Program-made: the position numbers and the translations under genes
Part shown: one piece after another, positions 1-12,265 of the stretch
How positions within the stretch are numbered: position 1 is the stretch's first letter
Layout: each line of letters opens with the position of its first letter
Notes under the pieces: model-generated
What the model was told of the DNA's origin: nothing
The model's database searches: none
Seen by the model: the letters and a program-made list of their open reading frames with translations, nothing else
NCBI RefSeq assembly: GCF_050624435.1
Contig: NC_134535.1
Coordinates: forward strand, 76,194,494 to 76,258,493
Direction of reading: 5' to 3'
DNA from: Tenrec ecaudatus
Taxonomy: Eukaryota; Chordata; Mammalia; Afrosoricida; Tenrecidae
Length of the DNA: 64,000 nucleotides

Positions 1-212
1 AGCCCTGGTGGCATAATCAGTGCTCTTTGGGCCTCTAACTGCAAGGTCAGCAGATCAAAACCACCAGCCACTCAGTAGGAAAAAGATTGGGCTTTCTACT
101 CCCATTAACAATTACAGTCTCAGAAACGCACAAAGGTACTTCTACTCTGTCTTATAGGGTCGCTTTGGGTCAGAATTAGCTCAATGGGAATGAATTATTT
201 TGTTTATTTGTT
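1..212 (+). mobile_element. AfroSINE-type tRNA-derived SINE
   Basis: The head reads 'agccctggtggc', followed by the internal box 'aggtcagcagatcaaaacc' and the tail phrase 'tatagggtcgctttgggtc'. This layout recurs more than ten times in the window. The head keeps the tRNA-like promoter region and the tail resembles the RTE 3' end, as expected for a SINE moved by RTE machinery. The left edge coincides with the window start, so the 5' end may be clipped. Confidence 0.85.
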
Positions 213-1208
213 TTCTTTATTCATTTGGATGTATACCTTCCACAGTCTTGGTTGATTACAGTGAGAACATCCCCTTAGCCATTTATGGTTTTTGACAACA
301 TAACCAGATAACAGGCACTTGACAGGAGAGCAAATGGATTCTCTGGAAAGTGGTAGTTAAAAGAAACGAATACATCAAAAATTGTTAAATTTAATAATTT
401 TGTTTGGCTCAAAAAACTTTTATGTATTTATCCTTTGCAATGGTAATTTAATATTTATAGAAATGCATACTAACAATTATAATGTGAAGATAAAAATACA
501 AACAAAGGTAATATTTTTCATTGATCTATGATTAAAATAGTAAAGAAAAGCATCATTCATTTGAACTATTATGATGTTTTTATTTCTGCATGCAAGAGAA
601 AGCTATCCAAGATTGCACAGCCAATTTACAACGCAAATAAACCAGAATATACTACACATTATTTTTATAATTATAATATATAAAAAGAAATTTTAAAACG
701 TGAACAAGATTTTGAAAGCAGTTCATTGAATTTTAAAGGACTTTCTTGTTCGATACGTGTCCTTGGTTCTCCAGAGAGGTATTAAGATGACTTCAGTGAC
801 CGTTTCATGAAATGCCCACTAGCAGTTAAATGACAAGATTTATACATCATAAACAATATACAAAGATAAAAATTACATGCAATTTATTTTAACACATTTA
901 CATTAATGTAATCTCCATAACAAATTAAATTAATTACTAGATTTAGATAATGTACCATAATATTATTGATATGAAAATTTTAAAAGCCAAATGATCAATC
1001 AATAGAAATGCAGAGCAATCAGAAATGTAAAAAGAAGTGAACGCAAGAGAAGAGAAACAAGAAACACTTTCTGTGAAATCTCAGACCTTAAGGCTCATTG
1101 AGAAAGTCTGTTCCAGTCATCGGTCAATTGTCACTTTTCTTTTGCCACAGCCTCTAGCTGAGATTTCACTAAATTACTGGAAAATCTGGCAAAAATTCAC
1201 AAAATAAT
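213..1208. other. AT-rich stretch, no gene seen
   Basis: About 1 kb of AT-rich sequence with stops in all frames and no recognisable repeat signature. Confidence 0.6.
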
Positions 1209-4175
1209 ATGCAGCTTGTGAGAGTACTCCTCCAGTACAAGCTACATATCACAAACAAAAAATGCCTGTGGCCAAATTTCAGCCCTACTACAGCATCTGG
1301 GCAGGTTACCTTACACTACTGTCACAGGCGCCCCAGGGAAGAAGGCATCAAAATAGGACTGAGGAAGCACCGCCTTCTCAACGTGGAGCCAACGCTAATG
1401 GTATGTGTGGAGTCAACTATGTAGGAGGAAAGGCTTCAGGAGCTGTCACTGCTGATGGGGCATAACACAAAATGAGAAGGAGCAGTAGCAAACATCAACT
1501 CATAATCACAACCAGAAATGTACAAAGTATGACCCTGGGAAAATTAGAGGTCATTAAAAATGAAATGGAACACAAAAAGATCAATATTCTAGGCATCAGT
1601 GAACTGAAAAGGACTGGAATTGGCCATTTTAAATCAGAAGATGATACGGTTCACGTGCGGGGAAGGACACAAAGAGGAATGGCATTGCAGTCAGAGTTTA
1701 AAGGGGGAGGGGTTCTAGAGCCATCTTAAAGTACAATCCTATGATGCGATAATGTCTGTATGCATACAAGGAACTTCAATCAACCCAACTATTATTCAAA
1801 TTTATGGGCCAAGCACTAAATCTATTGATGCAGAAATTGAAAAACTACACCAATATCTTTAATCTGAAAGTGATAAAATGTAATAAATATACATTGTGTT
1901 AATCTGGGCATACTAGAGAAACACAATTCATAGACACTTATATATGTATAAGAAATAGCTTTATATACAAGAGCAGTTGAATATTGAGAAAACATCTTAG
2001 CCCAGTCCAGATCAAGTCCATAAATCTGATATTAGCCCATATGTCCAATGCCAATCTATAAAGTCCTCTTCAGACTCATAAAACACATGCAATGATGCCA
2101 AATGCAGGAAGATCACAGGCCAGAGGGTGGGAAGTCTTGTGGACGGAGGGGTTTTGTAAGCATCTCAGCAATGGCAGGAGTCTCCACGTGGCTTCTCCAG
2201 CTCAGGGCACTAGTGTAGTTCCATGTGTCTTGTCAGCTGCAGTGTCTCCCAGGGAGTGAGTCTGTCTCCAGCAAGTTATTTATCTCCTTAGCAGCTGCAA
2301 ATGAGGTCATCAAGCTGAGACCTGATTGACAGATTGAACTCTACCCCTTCACTTTTAATACTCAAACTCCACCCCTTTACTTTTAATACGTAAATTGAGA
2401 ATAGATTGTGGAACTACCACATACATTGATAATTATAGTAACTGGAATGTGAAAGTTGGAAAGAGGAAGGAATAGAATCAGAAAATATGATGTAAGTGAT
2501 AGAAACAAAGCCCAGGATCACATGATAGAATTTTGAAAGACCAATGCCTCATTCAGACGAAATATCTTTTGTCAATAACACAAAGGGTAAGTAAACAAAT
2601 GAACAGTTCTAGATGCAATACACAGAAATCAAATGGACTACATTTGTGGGAAGAGATGATGGCTAAGCTCAATATTAGCAGCCAAAACGAGACAGGGGCC
2701 AACTGTGGAAGAGATTATCAATTGAAAAGAATACACCGTGAAAAGCAGTAGTTGATATTCAGACATTTTAAGAAGTAGCATATGATCAAGGACCAATGGT
2801 AGCAAAAGAAGAGGTCCAAACTGCACTGAAAAAATTAGTCAAAAACAAGACTCCAGGTATTGATGGAATACCCATTGAAATATTTCAAAAAGTACTGGAA
2901 GCATTCACTCATCTATGTCAAGAATTTGGAAGAAAGCTACTTGGCTAATTGGAAGAGATTCATATTTGTACTCATTCCAAAGAAAAGTGACCCCACAGAA
3001 TGGACAAATTACAGAATATCACTGATATCACATACAAGTAAAATTTTTCTCATCCAGGTTCATTGAGGCCACATTCAGAAGGTATGGAATAAAGGACACT
3101 ATTGCTGACATCAGATGGACATTGGCTCAAAACAGAGAATACCAAAAAGAGGCTTACTTGTGTCTCATTGACAACACAAAGGTCTTCAACTGCGTGGATA
3201 TTACAAAGTCTGGTTAGTCTTGAGAATAATTGGAAATTCAAAATACCCATGGAGAACCATTCGCTGGATCAAGAGGTAGTCATGCAAACAGAGCAAGGGA
3301 AGACTCCAAGGTTTAGAATCTGGAAAGCTGTGTGTCAGGGTTATATCCGCTCACCATTTTTATCCAATCTGTATGCTGAGCACACAATCAGAAAGAATGG
3401 ATTACATGAATTAGAGTGCAGTATTGGAATTAGAGGAAAACTTTTTAACAACTTCTGATATGCAGATGGCACGCCTTTGCTCAAATTGAGGAGAACTTGA
3501 AGCACTTGCTGATGAAGCTCAAGGATTGCAGCCTTTATTATGGATTACAACTCAATGTAACAGAAACCAAACTCCTCACAAGTGGACCAACAAATAACTT
3601 CATGATAAACAGAAAAGATTTGAAGTTGTCAAGGATTTTGTCTTGCTTAGATCCACAATCAGTGCTCATGGAAGCAGCAGTCACGACATCAAAAGACACA
3701 TTGCATTAGGTAAATATGTGTTGAAAAACAAATATGTTACTTTTAGGACTATGGTATACTTGACTTAAGCATTATATGCATGGGAAAGTTGTGCATTGAC
3801 TAATAAAGACTGAAGAAGAATGAATGCATTTGATTGATGTGCTGAAGAGTGAAAGTATCACGGGCTGTCAAGAGAATAAACAGGTCTGTCTTGGAAGAAG
3901 AACAGCCAGAATGTTGCTTAGAGCAAACTTCATCTTGTTTACTTTGATCAAATTATCAGGATGGACTAGTCTCTGCAGAAGGCTATCGTGCTTGGTAACA
4001 TGGAGGGGCAGTGAAAAAGAGGAAAGCTCTCAAGAAGATGAATTGACATGGCGACTGTAATGATGGGCTCACACAGAGTAATGGTGAGGCTGGCACAGGA
4101 AGACAGTGTTTGCTTCTATTGTGCACAGAGTTTCTATGGGTTGGAACCTATTTGTTGGCACTTAAAAATATTTTT
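1209..4175 (+). mobile_element. RTE/BovB-type LINE, sense, dead, split by an LTR
   Basis: A non-LTR retrotransposon in sense orientation. The piece at 1472-1729 still encodes an 85-residue run of the apurinic-type endonuclease, with the family motifs 'TRNVQSM' and 'ILGISELKRTGIGHF'. After an LTR insertion (1897-2421) the reverse transcriptase part resumes. Near 2850 there is a remnant of the 'TPGIDGIP' motif, and near 3459 the catalytic YADD box is degraded to YADG. The 3' end near 4100-4175 has the BovB-type tail ('ctatgggttggaacc'). Many stops and frameshifts show that it is not functional. The 5' boundary is uncertain. Confidence 0.8.
1897..2421 (-). mobile_element. Solo LTR, MaLR/ERVL-like, inserted in an RTE
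   Basis: A block of about 525 bp. Its + strand reading starts 'tgttaatctgggcatacta' and ends 'ggaactaccaca', so it has the TG...CA ends of an LTR. It matches three other copies (28967-29473, 33770-34173, 35661-36088). The host RTE is cleanly interrupted. The flanks carry a direct repeat 'tacattg' (1890-1896 and 2422-2428), extendable to 8 bases if an end base is shared. The strand is inferred from the provirus copy at 33.8-36.1 kb. Confidence 0.7.
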
Positions 4176-4264
4176 TTTCTGATTCTCTGGTTCTGTCATA
4201 CCCTATATTACTGATTCACAAGCTTAAATCTAGGAGATTTCACACACACGCACATACACACAGA

Positions 4265-4435
4265 GAGAGATAAATGTATGTTGTTAGGTGCCATCCATTG
4301 TGAGGAGTAAGACCTGACTCATAGCTACTGTATGCTCAATAGAACAAACTGCTCAGTTTTGCATCATCCTCACAATTGTCGCTATATATGAGAGCCCATT
4401 GTGCCAATCTATCTTGTGAGCATTGTTACATATAG
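4265..4435 (-). mobile_element. RTE 3'-end fragment, antisense
   Basis: 'ttgttaggtgccatccat' followed by 'gactcatagc' and 'catcctcacaattgtcgct' is the reverse complement of the RTE/BovB 3' coding end and tail. The same phrases recur at 7276 and 33003. A short CA/GA-rich simple repeat precedes it (4243-4270). Confidence 0.7.
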
Positions 4436-5284
4436 ATAAACTGTTACATATGCATACATATACATACTATGGAATACTCCATTGGTCAAATTTGGTTAAG
4501 TTTTAATTTTTGCTTCTTTCTCCCTATAGGAATTTCTTTGCCTACTCCATCGAGATAAACAATGTAGATTTCAAATTCTAAGTGTCTGAACTTCAGTAAT
4601 GCCATTATATATGACTGCTCTAACACAACCCATATATATGTGAAATCATTTTCTTCACTGGTCTGAGATCCCTTCGTGCAGTTCTATCTCATATATAAAT
4701 GATATCAATAATGTCAATAATCTAAACAAAACTGTTTGATAATTGATATTAATTATTTACTTACTATCTTGTATGTGAATTCTGAATGTTGTGATATGAC
4801 CACAAGAGTTAGAGAGGTGCAAATATTGACTTCATTAGAGATAAGTGTAAATTAAAGATTGTGGCTTGGATGAAAAGTTTCTTCAAGTTGATATTACTCA
4901 TCTACCAAGTTAGAAGCAGAACTTTTATGCATTTTTATGGACATTCTGCTCTAGCACACTAATTCAAGGACACATAAAGAGCAGAAGTTCTCAGTAGAAG
5001 TAGCCATTTATTGATAAATAGAAGGGAAAAATAAGGCCATTCATGAGCAACAATGATCCTATCCCAATATCAGAAGCAGACCAATTTAATAGAAACTTAA
5101 CCAACTGCTTATTTTTTACAATAATTCATCAATAGATCATATATAATACCAAACAAGATAGAATAAGGGATATGACCCCATCATTCAGCTTCAGTCATCT
5201 TCAGAAACTTTTTTTTGTCTCATAGGAATTTTTTGACAGTTTTCTCCATTCATTTTTGAGTTATTCTCATACTTTATGTATTCT
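4436..5284. other. AT-rich stretch, no gene seen
   Basis: No open frame of note and no repeat family recognised by eye. Confidence 0.55.
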
Positions 5285-5592
5285 TCTGTATAAGTTTATT
5301 AACATATAATTCACATAACTTACTATTCAATTACTAAATGATATTGAAAGGAGTTGTACAATCATCACCTCAATCAATTGTTGAACCTTTTCTTCATTCT
5401 TGTGTTGATTGCTGTTAGTCTCCATTTCCCCCTGCCTCCCCTGCATATAACCTTAGCAAATGATGTATCTAGTTACTTTCTCTATAGTCTTACCTCTCCA
5501 GATTTCATGAAAAGTCCAACAAATACAACAAAATTATACATAGGAAAGACCTCAATGCAGAAGAACGAAAATCATATAAACTAGAATAAACT
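5285..5592 (-). mobile_element. Old L1 3' end, antisense
   Basis: The run with 'cacataacttactattcaa' and 'caatcatcacctcaatcaa' resembles the 3' terminus of an older L1 read backwards. A related piece lies at 31260. A younger L1 has inserted at its right edge. Confidence 0.55.
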
Positions 5593-5601
5593 AAGAATAG
5601 G

Positions 5602-6974
5602 ACTGCTGCTGTTGTTGGCTGTTTATCTGTTGGGGTTTTGTCTTCATTGTATCTGCTTGGTCTATCGAGACAAGCAAGCCCACGGAGAAAGCAATGGGAC
5701 TGATGGTTCTGGGGCGGCGGGGGGTGGGTGGGGGGAGGCAGGAAGAGGGGGGTGTTGAGCAAACAAGGTCCTGGACAGGGGAGCAACTAGTTCCTTGCAT
5801 TGGTGGAGCAGCCATAATCTAGCCATGAGAAATTACTGAGAAGCAAATGAGGGGTGAACGTAATAGTGGGACAGGAGGAAGGCAAGAGGAAATAGAGGAA
5901 AGAACTAAGAAGCAAGACTATTTATAGAGGTATAAACAAAGAGGTATACATATGTAAATATATTAATGTATAAAAATAGGGGTATTGGTGTATGTACATA
6001 TAGTTATATAGCAATACATTGAGGCATTGGATGGACTCGGGACCTCTACTTAAGTATTCCCTCAACACAAGAACACTTTGTTCTAATAATGTGGCACTTG
6101 GTGATGTCCACCTCCCCGACACCATCACTGAAGACAAACTGTGTGCATAAACAAATGTGGTGAAGAAAGCAGATGGTGGCCAGCCATTGAAAAATAGCCA
6201 GCTATTAAAAGATGTCTGGGGTCTGAAAAGTTTGAAGCCAAACAAGTGGTCATCTATCAGGGAAGCAACAAAGCTCACATAGAAGAAGTCCACCAGCCTG
6301 TGTGATCATGAGATGTCAACAGGAACAAGAATCAGAAGTTAAAAAATAAACAACCTCATCAAGATGATGGAGAGGGGCCAAGGTGGAGACCCAGAGCCCA
6401 TCCGTGGATAATTAGGAGTTCCAGTTGGCAGTTTAGCACCAACAAAATACACAAAACTCTACTTCTTTAATCCTCCCCTATCCCGCCGCCCCCACTATTA
6501 TGATCTCAGACCTACCTTGCAAATACCAACCAACGTACATAAAGGAGTACAGATGAGACCTTTCAATACACAGAATTCGGGAAAGACAATCTCCCTCAGA
6601 ATAAGTAATGGGAGTAACGATTCCAGGAGGGTAGGGAAGGTAGGGGGGAGAAAGAGGAGAAAAGGGGAATGGATAGCAGTGACAGGAGGATACTCTCCCT
6701 CAAGGGGAATGAATACCAGGATAGTAGGTAAGAAATAGAATGGGCAGTGTGAAATATGTATAAATAATAATAACAATATGTAATATATTAAGGGTTCTTG
6801 GGGTAGCAGGGTGGGTGAGGGAGGGGAAAAACAGGAGCTGATATCAAAGGGCTCAAGAAAAAGATAATGTTTAGAAATTGTTGATGGCAACAATTGTACA
6901 TTTCTGCTTGACATAATGAATGAATGGATTGTTATAATATATGTAACCCCCCAATAAAATGATTTATTTAAAAA
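5602..6974 (+). mobile_element. 5'-truncated L1 (3' UTR only) with target-site duplication
   Basis: About 1.37 kb of the L1 3' UTR typical of this genome, ending with 'ccaataaaatgattt' and a short A-run. The 9-base direct repeat AAGAATAGG flanks it exactly (5593-5601 and 6975-6983), as expected for target-primed reverse transcription. There is no coding capacity. It is a cleanly bounded, moderately old insertion. Confidence 0.85.
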
Positions 6975-7099
6975 AAGAATAGGTCAAAAGAGAAAAAAAA
7001 AGATTAGGTTAAATTTTAACCATGCACACAAATACAAGTCTTTTCAGGCCTCAGTTCTAACCCATGACTCCAGTTCTTCTAATTAAATGTCTTCATTTG

Positions 7100-7270
7100 C
7101 CAGTTCAAAAATAAATCCAGCATCTACAATCAATTGATTTTTAACAAGGGTGCCAAGATCATTCAATAGGGAAAGAGTTGTCACTTTAACAAATGGTATG
7201 AGAAGAACTGATAACCACATGCAAAAGGTTGATACCGTGCACCTACATCATTGTGTGTATAAACAATTCT
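7100..7270 (+). mobile_element. L1 ORF2 fragment, sense
   Basis: The sequence around 'acaagggtgccaagatcatt' and 'gagttgtcactttaacaaat' is the L1 ORF2 stretch after the reverse transcriptase domain. A sister copy is at 63615-63750. It is short and broken. Confidence 0.65.
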
Positions 7271-7275
7271 CAAAA

Positions 7276-7430
7276 GAGATGTTGTTAGTTGTTTCGAGTT
7301 GGTTCCAAACTGCATACAACACAATGAAGTACAGATCAGTCCAGCACCATGCTTAGAATCGTTGCACTGAGCGCATCGGTGCAGCCACTGTGTTGATCCA
7401 TCTTGCCAAGGGCCTTGCTCTCTTATTCTC
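7276..7430 (-). mobile_element. RTE 3'-end fragment, antisense
   Basis: 'ttgttagttgtttcgagttg' and 'cactgtgttgatccatctt' match the antisense RTE 3' end also seen at 4265 and 33003. Confidence 0.7.
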
Positions 7431-7439
7431 TTCTACTAC

Positions 7440-8468
7440 TCTTCTACATGACTAAACATTATGCGCTTTTCTCTTTTTATTGGTAGCTCTTATAGATATT
7501 ATAACAATCCATAATTCAATTAGATCCAGCATAATTGAACAATTGTTGCCATCATCAGTTTTTCGAAACATTTTCTCTCTCCTTGTATTCCCCTTTGTCC
7601 CCCTCCCCCACAATCTCCCCAATCTCCCCTACCCCAGGAATATATGTGTGTGTACACACATATAAATATATATTTATGTACTTATTTTTTCTTGCTGTAT
7701 CTTACTCCATCCAATCTATCTGTTCACCTACAATTCTGTTATTTGTTCCTTCAAGTGGGGTTATGCAGTCGTCATTGCTCTCAGCTCTCCCCTTCTCCCT
7801 CTTCCCCATCTCTTCTTGTACTCTCAAGGGAATCGTTACTCCCATTACTGTTTCTGAAGAGTTATCTATCTTAGCTTAGCTTTCATGCACTGAACTATCT
7901 TAATTATATAAATGAACATACACAGGTTTAACAAGATTAAGGAGGTAAAACTAAGCCCATAATAGTAAGGGGAGAAAATATTACAGAACTGGAGGATAGT
8001 TATGTGTTTCATCAGTGTTGTACCTCACCCTGGATATATCATCCTGTCCATGTGGCCCTTCTGTGAGGGATTGTCCAATTATCTTACAGGTGGGTTTTGA
8101 GTTTCCATTTTGTCCATGCTCCTTCACATCAATTTGCTTGCATTTGAACTTCTGATATTTATTCCCGTTGACACCTCATAATCATACAGGCTGGTGTGCT
8201 TCATCCATGAGGGCTTCGGTGCTTCCCTACTAGATGATTGCTTGTTTAACTTCAAGACTTTAAGACCCAAGACACTATATCTTTTAATAGAGAGGCACCA
8301 TCAGCTTTCTTCACCACATTTGCTTATATACCCATTTTGCCTTCAGTGATCCTGTTGGGAAGGTGAGTATCATGCAGTGCCTCATTATGCCTCATTATGA
8401 GAACAAACCATTCTTGTACGATGTAAGGCTTAAGTAGAGGCCCAAAGTCCATTTGTTTCCTTGTCTTG

Positions 8469-8509
<41 letters not shown>

Positions 8510-9222
8510 TACACCTGTCTTTACTATCTATATATTTATAAATTGGCATATATACAATCTATATTTTTACATATATATAATTTTTACTTTCTTGTTCTTT
8601 CTTCCTCCTGCCCCACTCTCATGTTTACCCATTGCTCACCTCTCAGATACATTTCAATTGATCCAATATGACCAGGAATGCTACACCCTTCTCACTGTCA
8701 ATTTTAGATCCCCTCCCCCTGCCTCCTCCTCTCCCAATCTGTGCCCTTCCCATTCCCCCTGCCCAGAATCATCGTTCTACTTTATCTTTTTCTAAGTGTG
8801 TATCTTTCCTTATTTCTGATCGCCCAAGTATTCCCTGTCCTAAGGTGCTTAGCTTTATTTGAAATTTTTCATTGATTATCCTGATGGTTTTGAGTTTTAC
8901 CTCAAGGTCTGTGATCCACCTTGAATCTTTACTTTTGTATGAGGTGAGGTAAGAGTCTTGCTTCATTCATCTGTAAGTTGATATCCATTTGTTTCCAGCG
9001 CAGAACCATTTGTTGAAAAGGGCACCTGCTTCCCATTGCATATTATTTGGGTCCTTATCAATGATAAGTTGTCTGTAAAATGTTTTCATTTCTGGATTTT
9101 CTGTTCGTATCCATTGGCCCGTGTTTCTATCATTATACCATGCTGTTTTGACAACAGTAACTGCATAGTAAGTTTTAAAGCCAAGTTATGCAAGCCCACC
9201 CACTTTATTCTTCTTCTTGAGG
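7440..9222 (-). mobile_element. L1, antisense: 3' UTR plus end of ORF2
   Basis: The left part (7440-8800) is the reversed L1 3' UTR, including 'gaggcaccatcagctttct'. The right part (about 8800-9222) is the reversed end of ORF2, with 'tgtgatccaccttgaatct' and 'gtccttatcaatgataagt'. A CA repeat lies inside the UTR. It is truncated on its 5' side at about 9222, where a GC-rich block of unknown origin starts. Confidence 0.8.
8471..8507. repeat. (AC)n microsatellite
   Basis: About 18 uninterrupted AC dinucleotides inside the antisense L1 3' UTR. Confidence 0.97.
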
Positions 9223-10330
9223 GCAGAGGGGATGGGGTTTGCTCTTTTCATATTGTGGAGGTGGCTAAGTGGGCATGGGGGCTGGGGTCTATTCTTGTCA
9301 CCTACCTTAGTAGCCTAGGGGGATGGCGTATGCAATATCTTACTCAGCAGGTTGATATTTTATGTGGAAGGCATGTTTTCGTGACTTACTATTGTGTAAT
9401 CTTTGAACAGCCTTTCAAAGACTCGTTGTCAAGCCCAACCTGGTAAAATCTGGTGATTTCCCCTGATTTGTTATGTTAAACTTTGTTAATGAACCAGGTA
9501 TGTGGTGGCTTAGATTCAAAGTAACAAAAAGGAACACAGCCTTGGAGTGACTGCATTTTAAAAGTTGTTCATTATTATTATTTTTTTATCAAGGGCTTGC
9601 AGGGTGTCCTGGTAAGGGGACTGTTCATGCTCTCCCCCGAGAAAGGGGCATTAGATTGTCCAAGTGGGTTTGGGGTTCACTGGGTCTGTACTTACATGGC
9701 TTCCCTATTGGCTCACTCTGGGTCCGCTCCTGCATGTTCCATAGGCTGTGCTTTGGGCATCCACAATGCATAAATAGCCCAGGGTTTATAATAGGCAGAT
9801 GCCACTGCTCTCTGATTGCAGTGAATTTGTGTCTAATTATCTTTCATTACCCATGCTTTCAGGTAGGGTGTGGAGTTTGGGAGAAGGGTAAAATGGGTGA
9901 CCATTACCGTTCCACTGTCCCTGGACAGGGCAGGGAAGTGCAAAGCCAGAGAATGCACAAGGGGAACAATGGAGTGAGGTCTCATGGCTGTTTTTCAGAG
10001 GCCTGGGATTATTACCACCCTTGGACAGCGGTCTGGGGAAATTACAGCCCTCTGGTGGGTCTCAGATCTTGGGTGCAGAAAGGGGTAGCTGACACTGTCC
10101 CTCTAGACCTGGTTAAGAGATGTGGAAAGCCTGTGGGCAGTCGGGGGGATGTTAGAGCATTGCAGCAAGCCTCCCAAATGCTCCCTGGGTGAAAATCATA
10201 CGGGGCGTTCTGCATTACAAACCCTAGGACACTGGGATTCTATTTCTCGCACCCAGCCTCCTAATATTGGCCTCCTTACCTCTTGATTTTCCAGTGTAGC
10301 AATAGCAGCACCGGGTGGGTGATTCTATCT
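9223..10330. other. GC-richer block of unknown origin between L1 and RTE
   Basis: About 1.1 kb clearly richer in G and C than its surroundings. It starts where the antisense L1 ORF2 stops and ends where an antisense RTE starts. A 178-codon open frame (9656-10192, +) shows no domain I recognise and is low-complexity G-rich in places. On position it could be the 5' UTR of the neighbouring L1 after an internal deletion. On composition it could be an LTR or retrovirus fragment. I cannot decide between these. Confidence 0.4.
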
Positions 10331-12265
10331 GGGTTCCATTTTCCCAGAAGGCCAACCAGCATTATGTCCTTTTCAATGGACTTGTGTCTCATGATAACCA
10401 GTCCAAAATACCCGAGAAGCTGGGATTCTAAGGCACATTCTGACTGTACATCTTCCAAGATAGATTTGTTTGTTCTTTTAGCAGTCTACAGTACTTTCAA
10501 TTTTCTTGGCCAGCACCATAATTCAAACACATCGATTCTTCATAGATATTCCTTATTCAGTGTTCACATTGGGCATTCATATGAGGTAACTAACAATACC
10601 ATGGCTTGGGTCAGGTGCACCTTAGTTCTCTGAGTGACATCTTTGCTCTTCAACAATTCAATCTTGTGCACAAGATTTACCTAATGCAGTGCATCCTTTT
10701 ATCTCCTGACTGCTAACTTCATGAGCATTATTGTGAATCTGAGCAAAATAAAATCACTAACACCCCTAGACTTATCTCCATTTATCACGTTGCCACCTAT
10801 TGGCCTAGTTGTGAGGATTTTGGTTTTTTTACCTTGAGTCATAACGTGTACTGAAGGCTGCAATCCTTGATCTACATGAGCAAGTGCTTCAAGTCCTCCT
10901 CACTTACAGCAAGAAAGGATGTATCATTTACAAATGAAGTTTTATTTTGAGACCATTGGGCTTGGTCAGTCAGTGTTTCATTCTATTGTAAATAGGATCA
11001 CTATGAGTTTAAACTGAACTGATTGCAATTAACAACAAGAACAACTATCACCAAGATCAACAACAAAATGAATTAATACAATAGAATCTTATGAAGATTA
11101 TTAATACACTTCCTACCATCCGCAGCTTTTTTCTTCATATAGTCTTGCGTCTTAGATTATTTACTCAACATATATATTGAATACACCTTTCCTGGTTTTA
11201 AACCATGAAGCATTCCCTTGTTCTGTTTAACTGACTGCCTCGATCTATATACAGGTTCTACATAAGCACAGTGAAGTGTTCTGAAATTCCCATTCTTCTG
11301 AATTATATCCATAGTTGGTTATGATCTATACAGTAGAATATCTTTGCATAATCAAGAAAACACCAGTAAATATTTTTCAGGTAGTCCCTGCTTTGAGTCA
11401 AGATCTAGCTGATGTCAGCAGTTATATCCTCTTCTGAATCTCACTTGAATTTCTTTCAGCTTTCTGTCAATATGCTGCTACGACCACTGCTAAAATAATC
11501 TTCAGCAAAATTTTACTTGTATGTGATATTAAAGATATTGTTTGGTAATTTCCTCATTCTTTTAGGTCAGCTATCTCTTCCAGTCAGATGGCCATGTACT
11601 TTTCTTCAAAATTTCCTACTCTAGACATATGATTGCTTCTAGGGCTTTATCAGCTTATTGAAACATTTCCATTAGTATTCTTTAAATTCCTGAAATCATT
11701 TTTTTCATTAATGCTTTCATGGTCACTTGGATTTCTTCCTTCACTACCATTGGCTCTTGATCATATCCTACCTCTTGAAATGGTTGAGTGTCTACTAGTT
11801 ACTTTTGATGTAGTTAGTCTGTGTATTCCTTCCATCTTCTTTGATGTTTCCTTCATCATTCACTATTTTGCTCATCAAAACCTCACTGTCATTCAGTTGA
11901 TTGCAACTACTAGTGACATTATAGGGCAAGAGATATCTGTCCCCTGTGCATTTCTGAGACTAACTCTTTATGAGAATAGAAAGCTACGTTTTTCTCCTGC
12001 AGAGCCGCTGTGACCTTTGGACGGCTCACCTGGCAGTCAGCAGCCCAATGTGAAAGGCTTGATTTTTCCCCTTTCAGTTCTTTATGTTTGAGGTGTGCTG
12101 AGTGTGTCCTTCCTTTTCCCTTCTCTAACTCAGTCATTAAAATACTTTATTTTGTCTATCCAGCTTCCCCTTGAAATTTTCTTTTATTAATCAATTCTTT
12201 CATTTAACTTAGCTACGCTACCATCAAGAGCAATATTCAGAGTATCTTATGACATCCATTTTGTT
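10331..12265 (-). mobile_element. RTE/BovB-type LINE, antisense, broken
   Basis: Read on the - strand this covers the RTE 3' coding end through the reverse transcriptase. Reversed landmarks include 'accatggcttgggtcaggtg' and 'aaatggttgagtg' near 11780. A SINE (11885-12062) interrupts it. No long open frame survives. Confidence 0.8.
11885..12062 (-). mobile_element. AfroSINE inserted in the antisense RTE
   Basis: The reversed SINE landmarks are all present: 'tcagttgattgcaact', 'tctgagactaactctttat' and 'gtcagcagcccaatgt'. RTE sequence flanks both sides, so the SINE is the younger insertion. Confidence 0.75.

Noticed and set aside
6498-6914. 138-codon - strand frame
   Set aside because: It is antisense to an L1 3' UTR and has no domain.
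8471-8507. Repeated units as a possible CRISPR-like or satellite array
   Set aside because: It is a simple AC microsatellite. No spaced repeats of any kind were seen in the window.
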